Source: Selaginella moellendorffii (Eukaryota; Streptophyta; Lycopodiopsida; Selaginellales; Selaginellaceae). Taken from it: a stretch of 64,000 nt of DNA. The notes under the pieces are model-generated. The model was not told the origin of the DNA and searched no databases. It saw nothing but the letters and a program-made list of their open reading frames with translations. The DNA lies in the NCBI RefSeq assembly GCF_000143415.4, contig NW_003314312.1, positions 1,321,533-1,385,532 on the forward strand, written 5' to 3'. The position numbers were made by a program, and so were the translations under genes. Positions 32,978 to 44,350 of this stretch are shown here, piece by piece (within the stretch, counting starts at the first letter, position 1; each line of letters begins with the position of its first letter).

Positions 32978-33838
32978 CTATGGACAATCAGCCTTATAGT
33001 GTCCAAGTTCGCCACAATGATGACAACCCTGTTTATAATTCTTCACAAAGAACTTCTGCTTCTTGGACCCCTTTGCATCTGAAGTAATCACCACCGACTT
33101 CAACTTGTGATGCTTGTTCCCATCCTTGTGTCCACGGCGATCATCACGACGATTCTTGACAAAAGGACTCCGTGAACGCTTGCGAGACTTGTGCTTGTCA
33201 TTGTCAAGTCGACGAGCTACATCAAAGAGCTCCTCTAAACTCTTTGTAGGTTGAGAATGATGCAAGTGTTGCCGCATGCTCTCACTATGTAGGCCATCAA
33301 TGAAGTAGGATTTGTTTTGATCTAGATCCTTCGTTGGAACACGACTAATCAAGCAAGTAAGCTTCTCAATATAGTCCCCGAGCGTCATTTTCCCTTCCTG
33401 GAAATGTCAAAGTTCTGTACAAGCATTCTCCATGTCGTAATGAGGGGCAAAACGTAAACAGAAAGCAGCCTCAAACTCATCCATGGTAGACACTAGTGGT
33501 TTCTTATCCGCAACACTGGACTCCTCAAGCCAATTCCACCATCGAAGACCCGCATCATGCAAAACCATCGGAATAGCCACTAAAGCCTCTGCATCTAGAG
33601 TAACTCTAGCAGCCGAGAACTTCTTCACATTGGCTAGCCAAGCAAGACACTCATCCACACCACCATCACCGGAAAAAGTTGGAATCTTGAGTCGATCTAC
33701 CAAAGAAGGCTTACTTGGAGCGCTACCCCGTCCAGCCTCAAGTGCCTCAACACGCCCACGCATGGTATCCATCATGCCATGCATCTCGTCTTGCATCTCT
33801 TGCTGATTTCGATTAAGGGCTCGCAGCTCATGAACCAC
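32978..33838 (-). pseudogene. G1a gag with CCHC knuckle
   Basis: Frame 33838-33407 holds the gag N-terminus and capsid core (LKIPTFSGDGGVDECLAW, LRWWNWLEE). After a frameshift near 33400, frame 33388-32978 holds the rest, a basic region (RKRSRSPF) and the intact knuckle CHHCGELGHYKADC. The split is a single short lesion. Confidence 0.85.
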
Positions 33839-33942
33839 ATCTTGAATTATCCAAATCTCCGCAACTTCGTCGGCACCATCGTCGGCACCACCATCGACAA
33901 TAGGATTCTAGCGTTCAGCTTGGTCGGCCATCGCAACCAACT

Positions 33943-33955
33943 CCTTTGATACCAA
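33943..33955 (-). other. G1a primer-binding site
   Basis: On the minus strand TTGGTATCAAAGG directly follows the LTR end, an initiator tRNA-Met type site with G-to-A at one position. Confidence 0.75.
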
Positions 33956-34189
33956 TGTTATGATCCAGCGCAAAAAGACAGAGATCTAGTCGCCCTAGAC
34001 TATGCTACACCACCTCTTGAGGTTCCTCACCACCCAACCACCCTCGAGCTACCTCAAAAGCTCCACTACGCCGCCGCTCCACTGTGAGCCCCCAGGGTAG
34101 GTTAAGTCCCTTACCCTAACATGCCTTAATATACCCTTGAGCCTCCCTTTGACCGATGTTGACCACGTAGTCAGAGCTGGTGCCTAACA
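33956..34189 (-). repeat. G1a 5' LTR (234 bp)
   Basis: On the minus strand it starts TGTTAGGC and ends GATCATAACA, the same length as its partner at 20496-20729. Confidence 0.9.
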
Positions 34190-34496
34190 ATCATGTTGTG
34201 ATATTGAGGGACTAAACTCAATATGCAAGGGTTCCTACTAAGCCAATGCAAGATAGAGCAAAAAAGAACTAAAAGCTAAGCCAAGAATGCTTAGCAAAAA
34301 AAATATAGAAGTTCCTACCTTATATTCATTTGGTTGAGTACAGATGCTAAACCTAGTTTACTAACACTTGGACAAGAGGGGCTATTGAAAGGAACTAATA
34401 GTACTAATCTTTTGCCGTCATAGTAGTAAAAAGAGACTGCTCGTAAGAACTACCTAACAAGTATCTTCCAATACCTGAAATCATATTTGCAACAAA
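34190..34496 (-). mobile_element. Left-hand part of the CH LTR interrupted by G1a
   Basis: On the minus strand it starts TGTTGCAAATATGATTTC (eroded TGTCGCGAATGTGACTTC) and runs to ...GATATTGAGGGAC-complement and ATGAT. It stops where the 20730-21422 part begins. The first five bases (34190-34194) are the target duplication. Confidence 0.8.
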
Positions 34497-34499
34497 TTT

Positions 34500-36240
34500 T
34501 AAAAGCTTTCCTTTAAATTGAGTCAATTTCAAAAGTTGATCTCTATTTAATACTCAAAGAAGTACCTAGGCAAGAAAATCTTAGACTAGATATCGATTCA
34601 GCTCTAAGAGATTTCTCTCTAAAAGAGGATCCTACCTATAAAATTGATCAATAAAGAAATTATGTTTCACATGTTTCCTGTGATTAACCATTTGAGTAAA
34701 TTAATTTAGCATATAAGAATAATCCATATATTGTGACAGTTGCTTAAGGATTGCAAAATGAATTTCGCAATCAGACAATAAACCTACTAAAATATTATAA
34801 GGACATTTTAGCCTGGTCTTACACATATTTAAAAAGCATCCCACTAAAACTCTATACATATCATATTGAAATATTCTTGGAAAATATGCCTAAAAGGCAG
34901 ATACTCTATAGAATAATCCTAATTACTAAGGTAAAGCCAAGGAGAAAATCGATAAACTTCTTTAGATAGGATCCAGAATGCTCAATGGTTTTCACCATTT
35001 GTAATTGTGCCTAAGAAAAATGGCAAATTATGAGTTTATGTGAATTATAAAAAGCTAAATGATGCAAAAAAAAAGGATATGTTCCCTATTCCTTTCATAA
35101 ATAAAATTTTGGATTTAGTTGCAAGTCATGAGATATATTCATTTTTAAATGGATTCTTTAATTATAACTAAGTGGAAGTAGCACCTAAAGATCAACATAA
35201 AATAACTTTTATAAACCCATAGAGAACTTATACCTATTGCAAAATATTTTTTGGCCTATGTAATACTCCTTTTACATTTCAAAGAGTTGTTATAGATACT
35301 TTCAAAGAATATTTTATATATTTTATGAGAGTTTTCATAAATTATTTAAGTGTCTTCAACTAAAAAAAGGAACATTTAATTTGCTTGCAAAAATGTTTCC
35401 AAAAATGCAAACAATATAGCATTTCTCTTTATCCAAATAAATGTACTCTCTTTGTAGCATACTTATAAATTATATTATATGCAAGGAAGGCATCCTTATA
35501 AACAAAGACAAAACTCAAGTGATTGAGACAATGTTTTCACCACACAACTTTAAAAAATTTCGTTGCTTTTTAGATAAAGTTGGTTATTATAATTTATAAA
35601 AGCTTATACAAAAATTGCTAAACCACTTACTGATATTTTAAAGAAAGATACTCTATTTATATAAAACAAAAATTGTCAAGAAGCATTTTCAAGGTTTAAA
35701 CAATGCCTTAAAAAGGCATCTATACTTATTAAGCCTAATTGGACAAAACAGTTTCACCTACAGATGGATATTTTTTATATTGCCATAAATGCAATATTGT
35801 CCTAGACACAAAGTGATTAAATATATTATCTTATCTACTATACTAGTAAACATTTAAATCCTTCTGAGCATAACTATATAATGACTAAAAAAGAAGCCTT
35901 GGGCCTAGTTTATGCATTAAAAAAATTTAAACATTATCTTTTAGCAACAAAAGTAGTTATCTTTGCTGGCCATGAGGCTCTTTTATATCTTATTAACAAG
36001 TTATGCATATTCGCTCAACTAACTAAATGGTTTTACTATTACAAAAATATAATCTTGAAATAATACATAGATCTACAAAACTTTTATGAATAAGATGATT
36101 GCCTAAGCCATATCACTATAGGAGAGTCACCTAATACTAAAATAGATAAACTCTCAGATGCTTACTTATTTATAATTTCTATGCCTACCACTCAATTGGA
36201 AGATATATAAATTTATCTTTTTACATGCACTACTATCTCA
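34500..36240 (+). pseudogene. AT-rich, heavily decayed Ty3/gypsy pol (third family)
   Basis: Plus-strand fragments read DILAWSYTYLKSIPL (start of RT), FVIVPKKNGKL, VNYKKLNDAKKKD, FGLCNTPFTFQ, and MTKKEALGLVYALKKFKHYLL (RNase H). The catalytic loop reads VFINYLSVF where VFLDDFSVF is usual, so both Asp are lost. Stops are frequent and the DNA is very AT-rich. The wording resembles the non-chromovirus Tat/Athila side of plant gypsy elements, an inference from motif style. Confidence 0.7.
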
Positions 36241-36247
36241 CCATACT

Positions 36248-37170
36248 TTGTCAAAGAAAAAGAAGTTGTTTGTCTTAAGCATACGACTTTACTTTATCAT
36301 GGGGGAAGTGATGAGGACACAAATAGACAACACTAAGCGAACAATAGATGCCGAAGTTGTGAAAGAAATTTCACAACTTAGGCCACAAAATCCAACATAT
36401 TATATACCTACAAATGTTGCAAAACTATTGGTTGTAGATATAGTCAATGAAGTGAGTTTAGGAAGATCACAACCAAAAAACTTAACAAAACAAAGAGGAC
36501 AAGGCTACAAAAGAGGGTCTAGGTGAATTAGAGGAGTATGGGTTGAGTTTTCTCTGGTCCACCTATGCATTTGACAATGACACACCCTCAACCAAACAGT
36601 CTAGCGAGACAAGGCAGCCACAATAGTAGCAGATGCCACAGCAGCACAACAAGGTCAAGGCTAGCCATGCCTTCACACACAAGTCTGCGAGTTAGCCTAG
36701 TGAGCTAGTAGTCCGAAGCTTATAGGAGGAGCTCACTCAACACATCAAGAGGAGTAGCCAAGTAGCAAATCAACAAGCTGATGCAGCCATTAGAAGATGA
36801 AGAAATAGCCAAATACCATGTGTAGGTCTTGAGCTACCTCAAGACAATCACCAAGAAAGTGGATAGAGTCATGAGCAAGTAAAATCATCAATGCCATATA
36901 ATTCAAGAACTCAAGAGTGCAATCCCAGCTTCCACATCCACCAATGTAGAGTGCATCAGCCACGAAAATCAACATATTGCACTGCTTGATCAGGAAAATT
37001 AGATCATATGTCAAGAATTTGACGATCTATGCTAAAGTGTTGAGCTTATCACTATGAAAACCAACCTAGAGCAGGATTTGGAAAATTTGATTGTCTGAGG
37101 ACAGGTAGTAGCTTTATTGTGGGAAAGTCATAAAGAGGTAAATGTTTTATTTTTATATCTTCCTAAGCAG
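36248..37170 (+). repeat. Dispersed repeat R2, copy 2
   Basis: This matches 1960-2340 in order, with an extra block at about 36540-37040 absent or shortened in copy 1. An open frame of 92 codons (36248-36526) has a basic C-terminus (RGQGYKRGSR), gag-like but unassigned. It adjoins the decayed gypsy to the left. Confidence 0.6.
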
Positions 37171-37564
37171 AGCAAAAGAAAAAAGCTTAAGCAAAATGGA
37201 GTTACATATAAATTTAGCATTCAAAGAAGAAAGCATTGCTCATCATAAACAAGCAAGAAAAAGTTAAAAATGGTTATGTAGTATATAAGTAACACTTAGA
37301 CGTGTTGAAAAACAACCACCATTTACTATTGTATGCATTTGTATTGAATTAACCATCTTTTTTCTCGCCTATGACTATTTGTGCAAAATAAAATTAAGTG
37401 ATATATATTTATCCTTACTCACGCCTTTAAAGTTTGAGACTACGTTTTATTCTCTATTCTATTCTTTTTTCTCTTCTTCTCTTCTTTACGTTCTTGTCTC
37501 TAATTTTTTTATTACTATTTTGTAAGTAAAGGCAAGAACATGAGTATAGGCAAAAAAAACCTTA
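37171..37564. other. AT-rich spacer
   Basis: No gene is recognised. A pyrimidine-rich CTCTTCTTTT stretch lies at 37440-37500. Confidence 0.4.
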
Positions 37565-37870
37565 CTCAGAAGACGAATTCATCTATTACTGTGATATCCT
37601 TCCTGCAAATGCTTCCCAGAATAGGAAGAAAGATTTCCTGAAGTTCCTGGATGTTCTCTCCTGCGCAATCCCAGTGAATCTAGTGTTCCACTATGCGAGC
37701 AGCCGCTACCATGGCATGGATAACCCCCTACTGGGTGGAGGCACATTTCGTGGGACTTGGATTCTGGATCCAAAGTGCACCATGATCATGTCAAACCCGA
37801 AAAGGTGCAAAGCAGTTGCAAGTTCAAACAAACTCAACCAGATCCAAAATTTATCAAACCTGATCTGAAA
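37565..37870 (+). pseudogene. MTPSL 3' fragment (arm B)
   Basis: This is the last third of the terpene synthase at 12043-12330, in opposite orientation: KDFLKFLDVLSCAIP, SSRYHGMDN, GTWILDPK, then a stop at the matching place. The RY motif is kept. The Asp-rich and NSE motifs are absent because the copy begins just downstream of NSE. Confidence 0.85.
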
Positions 37871-39068
37871 TCGATGTACTTCCAACTATTTTTCTCTTAG
37901 TAGTGTGGTCTAATTTGCTGCATACAGACGAAGTGAAAATCAATGAAAAAATGCATGGCTATTTGGCATTCTTGTAAACTACTACAGCCACGAGAGAACA
38001 CTTTGTCATGTATGTAGTTCACCCTGCCGAGTCATTCCTCACATGGTGCACGTATGGAAGTGGGGTGCTTGGGTATGGCAGTGGTATTCTATGCTCAGTC
38101 TTAGAGATTAGCAGACTCAAAGCTTAGAATCCTAGGTCTTCCAAGAAACCTCCAAATCTTGCTGTTTCCTGGAAGATAATGAAATGCTATCAGTGATAAT
38201 TTTACATTTTTTTACAGGAAATTATATTACCTCATGAATGAATGGTTTTAAACAGTGAGCCATAGAAGCTAGGCTACAACATTTTCATTCTTTGGTATTG
38301 ATGTCTCTGACACTAGGAATGCCTCGCCCACATTTGCTGTGTCCAATCTAGCATGGTGGGCATCTGCAGTCTTGGAATTTACTCTTAGAAGCCTCTAGGG
38401 ACTTGTTTCCAATTTAATAAAAAAGGTTGATGCAATTCGATGCCAAACACGCGGTCGTGTATGTACTGTGGAATTAAAATTTGTTGAATAAAAAAAATTG
38501 AAGCTTCCTTCTTGAAGTGAATGATTTGATCACTAACATTGTCTTATGCCACTAAATTTTCAAGATTACACACCAGCATGTTTGGCATTTTCTCAAATGA
38601 CATAAATAGGTGTCCTGTCCTGGAAGACAAGAAAACTTCTTAGTCTAGTCAGAATATTTGATCTGTTTAGCTTGGTGTGTCTGGTGTTGTAGCAATCAAT
38701 TTGTAGCAGGCAGCCTTGGTGGCAGTGAAGAAAAATAAGAAAATAATAAAACTAAGACATAATAATGTTAAACACTTTGAATTTAAAGTCCTGAAGATTA
38801 CACTTTGACATTTTAACATATAAATTTCTTTTCGACATAAAATATCATGATCAATAATTCCATAAAATCGTCACACTTTCCACTTGTTTGTCTATTTTAA
38901 GCGGACCATCCAAGAATCAGAATAGTTCAGCAAGAAACTAAGAACATACGTGTTGAAATATCAAGTCAAAGCCACTGACAAGGACTGTTAGATGCAACCA
39001 AGCATACATCGATAGATCATCAATTCATCCTTCCTTCAGGCTGTCACGTTTGATACTTTCAATCAGTA
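37871..39068. other. Spacer with an arm-B-specific insertion
   Basis: 37985-38155 and 38840-39068 match the arm A spacer. About 38160-38840 has no counterpart in arm A, so it was inserted here or deleted there. No coding motif or terminal repeat was recognised in it. Confidence 0.55.
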
Positions 39069-40482
39069 ATGGAGTTTGCTCAATATGCATTGTTTTGTTG
39101 ATCACTCTTCTCTTCTTGCTGCTATCTTTCAAGCGTCCATAATTTGCCCCCATCTCCATGCTGCTCTTGGGAAGAATGCTACACCTTTCATTCCAGGCAC
39201 TCTCTCAAAGTATGGACCGATTGTGTTTTTACACCTGGGAATGGTACCAGCTGTGGTGATCTCCAGTCCAGAGCTAGCAAAAGAGGTACTAAAGACCAGG
39301 ATGCAAATTTTGCATCGAGGCCATACTTGATCATGGGGGAGTACAACTTCTACAACTTCCGTGGTTTTGTTCCTATGGCGACTACTAGCATGAGGAAGCT
39401 TTGCGCTACAGAGCTCTTTACCGTCAAGCGCATTGAGTCGTTTCAAGGGGTGCGAACGAGAGAAATGCGTGGTGTCTTGTCTGCGCTTGTGAATGCGGCT
39501 GACTATCAGAAGCCAATCAACATAGGCACCTCCTGACAACATATGTCTTCAATGTTGTCATGCAGATCCTGATGAGCAAGCGTTTCTTCGAGATGGTGAG
39601 CATGAGGCTGAGATGAGCAGCGAGGCCAAGGATTTCAAGCACATTGTGTTTGAGATCACCGAGCAGATGCTTCAATTCCACATCAGTGAGTTCGTACCCG
39701 CGTTCATGAGACAGATTGACTGGAAGATCCCAGAGATATATGCGAGACAAGACAAGTTCTTGCAGAGAATTATAGACCACCACAAGGCTAGGCTCGATTC
39801 CGAGACCTCGCAGCCCATAGATTTCATGGATATCATGCTGCAAAGCTTGAAAAGCGAAGGAACCCGGGGAGAGGAATAGGTCAAAGCTATTGTCACGGTA
39901 ACAAAGTCAATGCTTATCTTATAGTAATGTTGGCTAATCTCGAATTATGCAGGAGCTTTTATCTGGAGGAGATACCAGCGCTAGTTTGATCGAATGGACG
40001 CTGTTGGAACTCATGCACAATCCACTTATTCTTCAAAAGGCCCAGGAAGAGATTGACACCGTCGTCGGAAAGGAACGCCTTGTTGCAGAGAGCGACTTTG
40101 ACAAACTGGAGTACCTTGGGCAATCGTCAAGGTCCAGCTCTGCTGCTGATTCACATGTCAGCCGAAGCGTGTAAGGTTGCTGGCTATGACATTCCCAAAG
40201 GAACTTCCACAATTGTCAATGGTTATGCAATTGGAGGAGGTCCGGCAGTATGGGAGGATGCATTGTGATTCAAACCGGAAAGGTTCCTTGGGAACTCGAT
40301 CGACATAAAAGGCCAGGACTTTGAGTGTCATGTCACTGGGATTGAATGCTATTGCTTAACTTGATTCACGCTTTGGACTGGAGCTTTGTTCCTGGCAAAG
40401 GCATGGATTGTTACGAGCTCAAGGAACAAAGTGGGATTGTTCTGTGATTGGAAACAACAAGATTCCCAAAAGCTATAACTAA
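39069..40482 (+). pseudogene. Cytochrome P450, CYP71 clan, dead (arm B)
   Basis: This is the paralogue of the P450 at 9890-11426, with the same 55-bp intron (39898-39952). Visible pieces: KYGPIVFLHLGMVPAVVISSPELAKEV, MRKLCATELF, ISEFVPAFM, I-helix SGGDTS, KPERFLGNSID. Two deletions remove what a P450 cannot lack: about 30 bp taking ExxR (KEAFRIHPP in the other arm) near 40120, and about 50 bp taking the haem-Cys loop near 40328. There are also frameshifts near 39300, 39540 and 39595, and a TAG near 39878. The end is read through (no stop after the final Ile). Confidence 0.85.
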
Positions 40483-40779
40483 ATTAAACTTTTATACTAA
40501 TCATAAAAATGTGAGTTTGTTCCTATCACTAGAAGCTAATTTTAAAGATGAAAGGTCACTGAAACAACAGAAACAACAACCAGCAATTGGGAGTCTTGAG
40601 TCCATCTATAATGACTTGAAAGATTGTTGCATCAAGATCAAGTCAATTCAAGTGTGGCGCTCGTCAAAGTTGTGGCTGACTAGAATTCTCAACAACCAAG
40701 TCTAAAGAAGCAAGCATATAATTGCCAAGGGCTATTTGCTTCTCAAATCTCAAATCTTCACAAATTCAACATTCACGAT

Positions 40780-42323
40780 ATGGGGACTCTCCTCTATGTC
40801 ATAATCTTGCTTGCTTTTGTCTATGTCTTAAGGAAATATTTGCTGCACCTTAAGCTGCCTCCATCTCCCTGGGGATTGCCCCTCCTTGGACACCTTCATC
40901 ATCTTGCAGGAATTCCTTTCCTCTCATTGCATGCCCTGTCCAAGCAGTATGGACCAATTCTTTTCATGAAGCTGGGAACCGTGCCAGCGGTTGTCATCTC
41001 AAGCTCGGTTCTCGCCAAAGAGGTGTTGAGGTCGCAAGATCAGATGTTTGCTTCCAGGCCTTACATCCTCGTTGGAGACTATGGCTTGTACCACTTCCAG
41101 GGGATCGGACCTGTCCCTTACAACGATCACTGGAAGATGATGCGAAAGCTCTGCGCCACGGAGCTTTTCACTCCCAAGAGGATCGATTCGTTTCTCCCAA
41201 TCAGGCTAGAGGAGATCACCGGCATGTTTTCGGCGCTTCGAGGTGCTGGAGCGCACAAAGCTGTGGACATGAGGAACATGTTGTCGATCTTCACCTTCAA
41301 TGTCATGACCCGGATTCTCATGAACAAGAGATTCTTCGAGTACGGGGAGGATGAGGAGCACATCGATGGCGAGGCCAAGCAGTTCAAAGACATTGTGTTC
41401 GAGACAGCAGACCAGGGACTCCAGTTTCATATCAGCGAGTTCATCCCGCACTGGCTCCGGTGGATTGATTGGAAAGTCCCGGAACTGAAGAGGCTCCATG
41501 CGAAGAAGGATAAGTTTCTCCAGAACATCCTTGACCAGCACAAGGACATGGCATCGACAAAGGAACACAAGGACTTCATGGACATCATGCTGCAAAATCT
41601 AGAGCACAGAGGAGCAGCCAGGGAGGATTTCATCAAGGCAGTAGTCCTTGTAAGTTTCCCCACACAACTTGTTTTGGTCACCAATCTCAAAACCATTTTG
41701 ATCTGCAGGAACTCACCATTGCGGGGACCGATACAAGCGCTTGCATTGTCGAATGGACCCTTCTGGAGCTCCTTCACAACCCCCGAGTCCTGAGTAAGCT
41801 CAAGGAAGAGCTTGATGCTATGGTAGGATCAAGTAGTCACATGGTCGAGGAGCCCGATTTCCAGAACCTGGACTACCTCAACGCGGTGATCAAGGAAGCT
41901 TTTCGTCTCCATCCACCTCTGCCGCTCCTCATTCCTCACATGTCGACTCAGACTTGCACCATAGCCGGCTTTCACGTCCCAAAAAATGCCTTCTCGTTTG
42001 TCAACGAATACCCATACCGAAAAAAAGCAGGGGTATGGGAAAAGGCGGATGAGTTTTGGCCGGAGAGGTTTCTTGGTAAGTCCGTGGATGTTAGAGGCCA
42101 GGACTTTGAGTTGCTTCCATTCGGATCTGGGCGACGGGCTTGTGCGGGAATGCAGCTGGGCTTGAAGACTGTCCAGCTTTTGGTGTCCAATTTGGTCCAT
42201 GCTTTTGACTGGAGCTTTGTTCCAGGCAAACCGAGTGAAGATTACCTCCTTCAAGAACGTCATGGCACGGTTAACTGGATCAAGACCCCATTACAAGTTT
42301 GTGTCGTTCCTAGGACCAGATAG
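40780..42323 (+). CDS. Cytochrome P450, CYP71 clan, apparently intact
   Basis: Exons 40780-41649 and 41709-42323 (59-bp GT-AG intron) give 494 residues. Order: hydrophobic anchor 3-17, PPSPWG hinge at 27, LLGHLHH, C-helix WKMMRKLC, I-helix AGTDTS at 295-300, KEAFR (ExxR) at 352-356, WPERF near 410, FGSGRRACAG with haem Cys near 435. Microsomal monooxygenase; substrate unknown. One oddity: just before PERF it reads NEYPYRKKAGVW where relatives, including its neighbours, read YAIGRDPAVW. The DNA there looks like two compensating small indels, so residues about 391-398 may be out-of-frame sequence. A poly(A) signal AATAAA lies at 42350. It has the same 5' end as the fragment at 9340-9655. Confidence 0.88.
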
Positions 42324-42906
42324 CCATTTATCTCTTCTGTTTAACTGAAAATAAACCAATCTTTTGGTACAATGGATTGAACTATCTCAGGGAAACTCGG
42401 GCAACAGGATCATGTTTCTTGGTACAGAGTGATGTTAATTGGGTGCTGGTAGTTCCCAATATTTTGCAGTGCTACTTCAAAACCCCTAAGTGATCCTCAT
42501 TGCTTCCCTATGAAGCATGTAAGCATGCTTCACAGACTAGGCTCTCTTGAGCTGATCAAAGGGATGTTTCAAGAAGATTGTTACCACAGGCTAGAAAGTT
42601 GGCTAGCAATCATTCTTCCCCATCTCAGGTATGGCATCAAGCTTACCATTAGAGCAAACATAAATTGCACTCATTACAGAATTTTTTATATACATTTTCT
42701 AGGATCCTTCTCACTGTTCTGTATAAAGCATTGTTTACTTGACCAGAAAAAAGAATGCAAATCTCATTCACAACAACCATTGCAAGATCATAGAGAGTGT
42801 CTTGGCCACTATGAACGTTGCAATCGTAAAAGGCCACCATGGGGCAGCTGATCCAAAGCTGCAGTGTACCTCCACAATCCTGTGTTCTTTTTGGGCGCCA
42901 AAAAAC
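42324..42906. other. 3' flank of the P450, no gene seen
   Basis: It contains the AATAAA at 42350-42355. Nothing else is recognised. Confidence 0.45.
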
Positions 42907-42950
42907 ACACTCTGGCAGTCTCAAACCCAGTTCCCGACCTGCCCCTGCAT
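42907..42950 (-). pseudogene. Fragment of SDR exon 2
   Basis: ACTCTGGCAGTCTCAAACCC and the following base are identical to the SDR exon 2 complement near 49815, and partial matching continues into the TGATSGIG region. It lies downstream of and convergent to the P450 at 40780, the same arrangement as elsewhere in the window. Confidence 0.5.
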
Positions 42951-42984
42951 GCGAAAATATTTCACTCCCCCTACTCTTATAGTG

Positions 42985-43075
42985 TGGCTGTGCTGCATCA
43001 AAGACTAATTTCTCAATTAGAGTCTACGGTGGCGGGTTCGAGTCCAGCGACAAAACCGCCGGTCCGTGGCTCCAA
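42985..43075 (+). other. tRNA-like segment with a perfect B box
   Basis: GGTTCGAGTCC at about 43036-43046 fits the pol III B-box consensus GGTTCGANTCC, and the flanking bases can form a T-arm with one mismatch. An A-box-like TGGCTGTGCTG lies upstream. I cannot fold a full cloverleaf or name an anticodon, so it is a tRNA relic or SINE head at best. Confidence 0.25.
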
Positions 43076-43429
43076 GCTTGAGTCTTGGCTAAGTATGGCA
43101 CCCATGTTGTATTCCAGCCAGAAAATGCAAAGGCAGAAAAGTCTAGGATTCAACAACAAGGAAGCAATATGAAAGTAATACTCCTGGGGTTGGATCTGAG
43201 CTCTCTCATGTTGGGAAGGGCTTTAAACCTTACCCTAAAGAAGAAAAAAGAAAGAATAGAGCTGGATCTCAAGGTATATGCATCTAACATGATTAGAGCA
43301 ACAGATCTATAATACTATAGCTACTAGAGGTATTGCATGAGCTAATGAGGAGTGAGCATTGAAGCTAACTGGAGTTAATTGGAGGTGGTGGATTCCATTG
43401 TGTTCCAACACTCCCATTTTTTGGTGTGC

Positions 43430-44350
43430 CACCGACAAGAACAACTCCTAAATTGTGGCAATGATTAGTGAATGTGGGCTCTTGGTAAAGGCTTGGTGAG
43501 GCATCTATTCATGACTTGAAAGGAAATAAGCCTTAAAAGTTCCCTTGCAAATATATTCCTGGATAAATTGAAATCTATGATTTGTCCTTCCATGATGTCG
43601 TATGTCCTTTGTGAGAGCAATAACACTCTCATTGTCACAAAAAATTGGTATAATCTCTCACAAGAGATTTTTGTGTAGCCACAGAGCGTCCTGTGTCATT
43701 GCTATCAGCACCACACACTCTGCTTTAGCACAGTGATGTGCTGTTTCTTGTTGGACCATATGATCAATGCAAAGCCCTAATTAAAAAAATAATCTAATGT
43801 GGATTTGCAAAAATCTAGATCTCCAACGAGCATATCTGCTCCAATTGAACTCTACCTCTAGAACTTCTTCATAAACAAAGCCATAGTTGACAATATTAAT
43901 AAGGTAGTGGAAAATCCTTTCACAGCAACCTAGTGTTCCCAACCTGGATTGTCTATGAACTAGGAGACAATTCTCACAAGGAATGTGATATCTTGATGTG
44001 TGCACACTATTAAGTATACTAGGCTGCCAACGGCTTATCAGTATGGAACACCAGTCATTATAGCATGGTGGTCCTTTGATGTGTTGAGCTATAAGGAGGT
44101 AGTAAAAAGTTGTTGGTGTTGGTATTAGCTTTGTGTTCTACATTTGAAAATAATTAAAGAGATCAGAAACATGACCATAGCAAACCTTGAAGACAACTAC
44201 TCCTTAACAGCAATTGAAATAACCATATTCTCCATAATGATTAGTGTGTTATTTACATAGATCCTGATCAATATCATCTATTGTGCTCCATGTGAAGATA
44301 GCCTCTTCAATCTACATCATTTTGAGTGAAGTCAATGGGTAGTAAAAAGT
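43430..44350 (-). pseudogene. Copia RT-RNase H remnant
   Basis: Minus-strand text includes a YLINIVNYGFVY-like segment (usual RYLKGT..YGLVY), a KQHITVL...C-like stretch and FCDNESVIALTKD followed by HHGRTNHR, hallmarks of Ty1/copia RNase H. Stops and shifts are many. No LTR was found. Confidence 0.65.

Larger units (their letters stand above)
31418..34189 (-). mobile_element. G1a gypsy element, 5' half (LTR, gag, protease, RT)
   Basis: Minus-strand order: LTR 34189-33956, primer site, gag, zinc knuckle, protease, RT up to the end of the connection domain. It lacks RNase H and integrase, which are at 17840-20729. Together the halves make about 5.66 kb, or 4.8 kb without the 846-bp duplication, consistent with the intact copy at the right edge. 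Confidence 0.85.

Noticed and set aside
31418-34189. Recombination that fused G1 and CH into a new hybrid family
   Set aside because: The two hybrid junctions are reciprocal and explained by one inversion; no second copy of either junction was seen in the window.
41829-42263. 144-codon minus-strand frame
   Set aside because: Antisense of the P450 at 40780-42323, exon 2.
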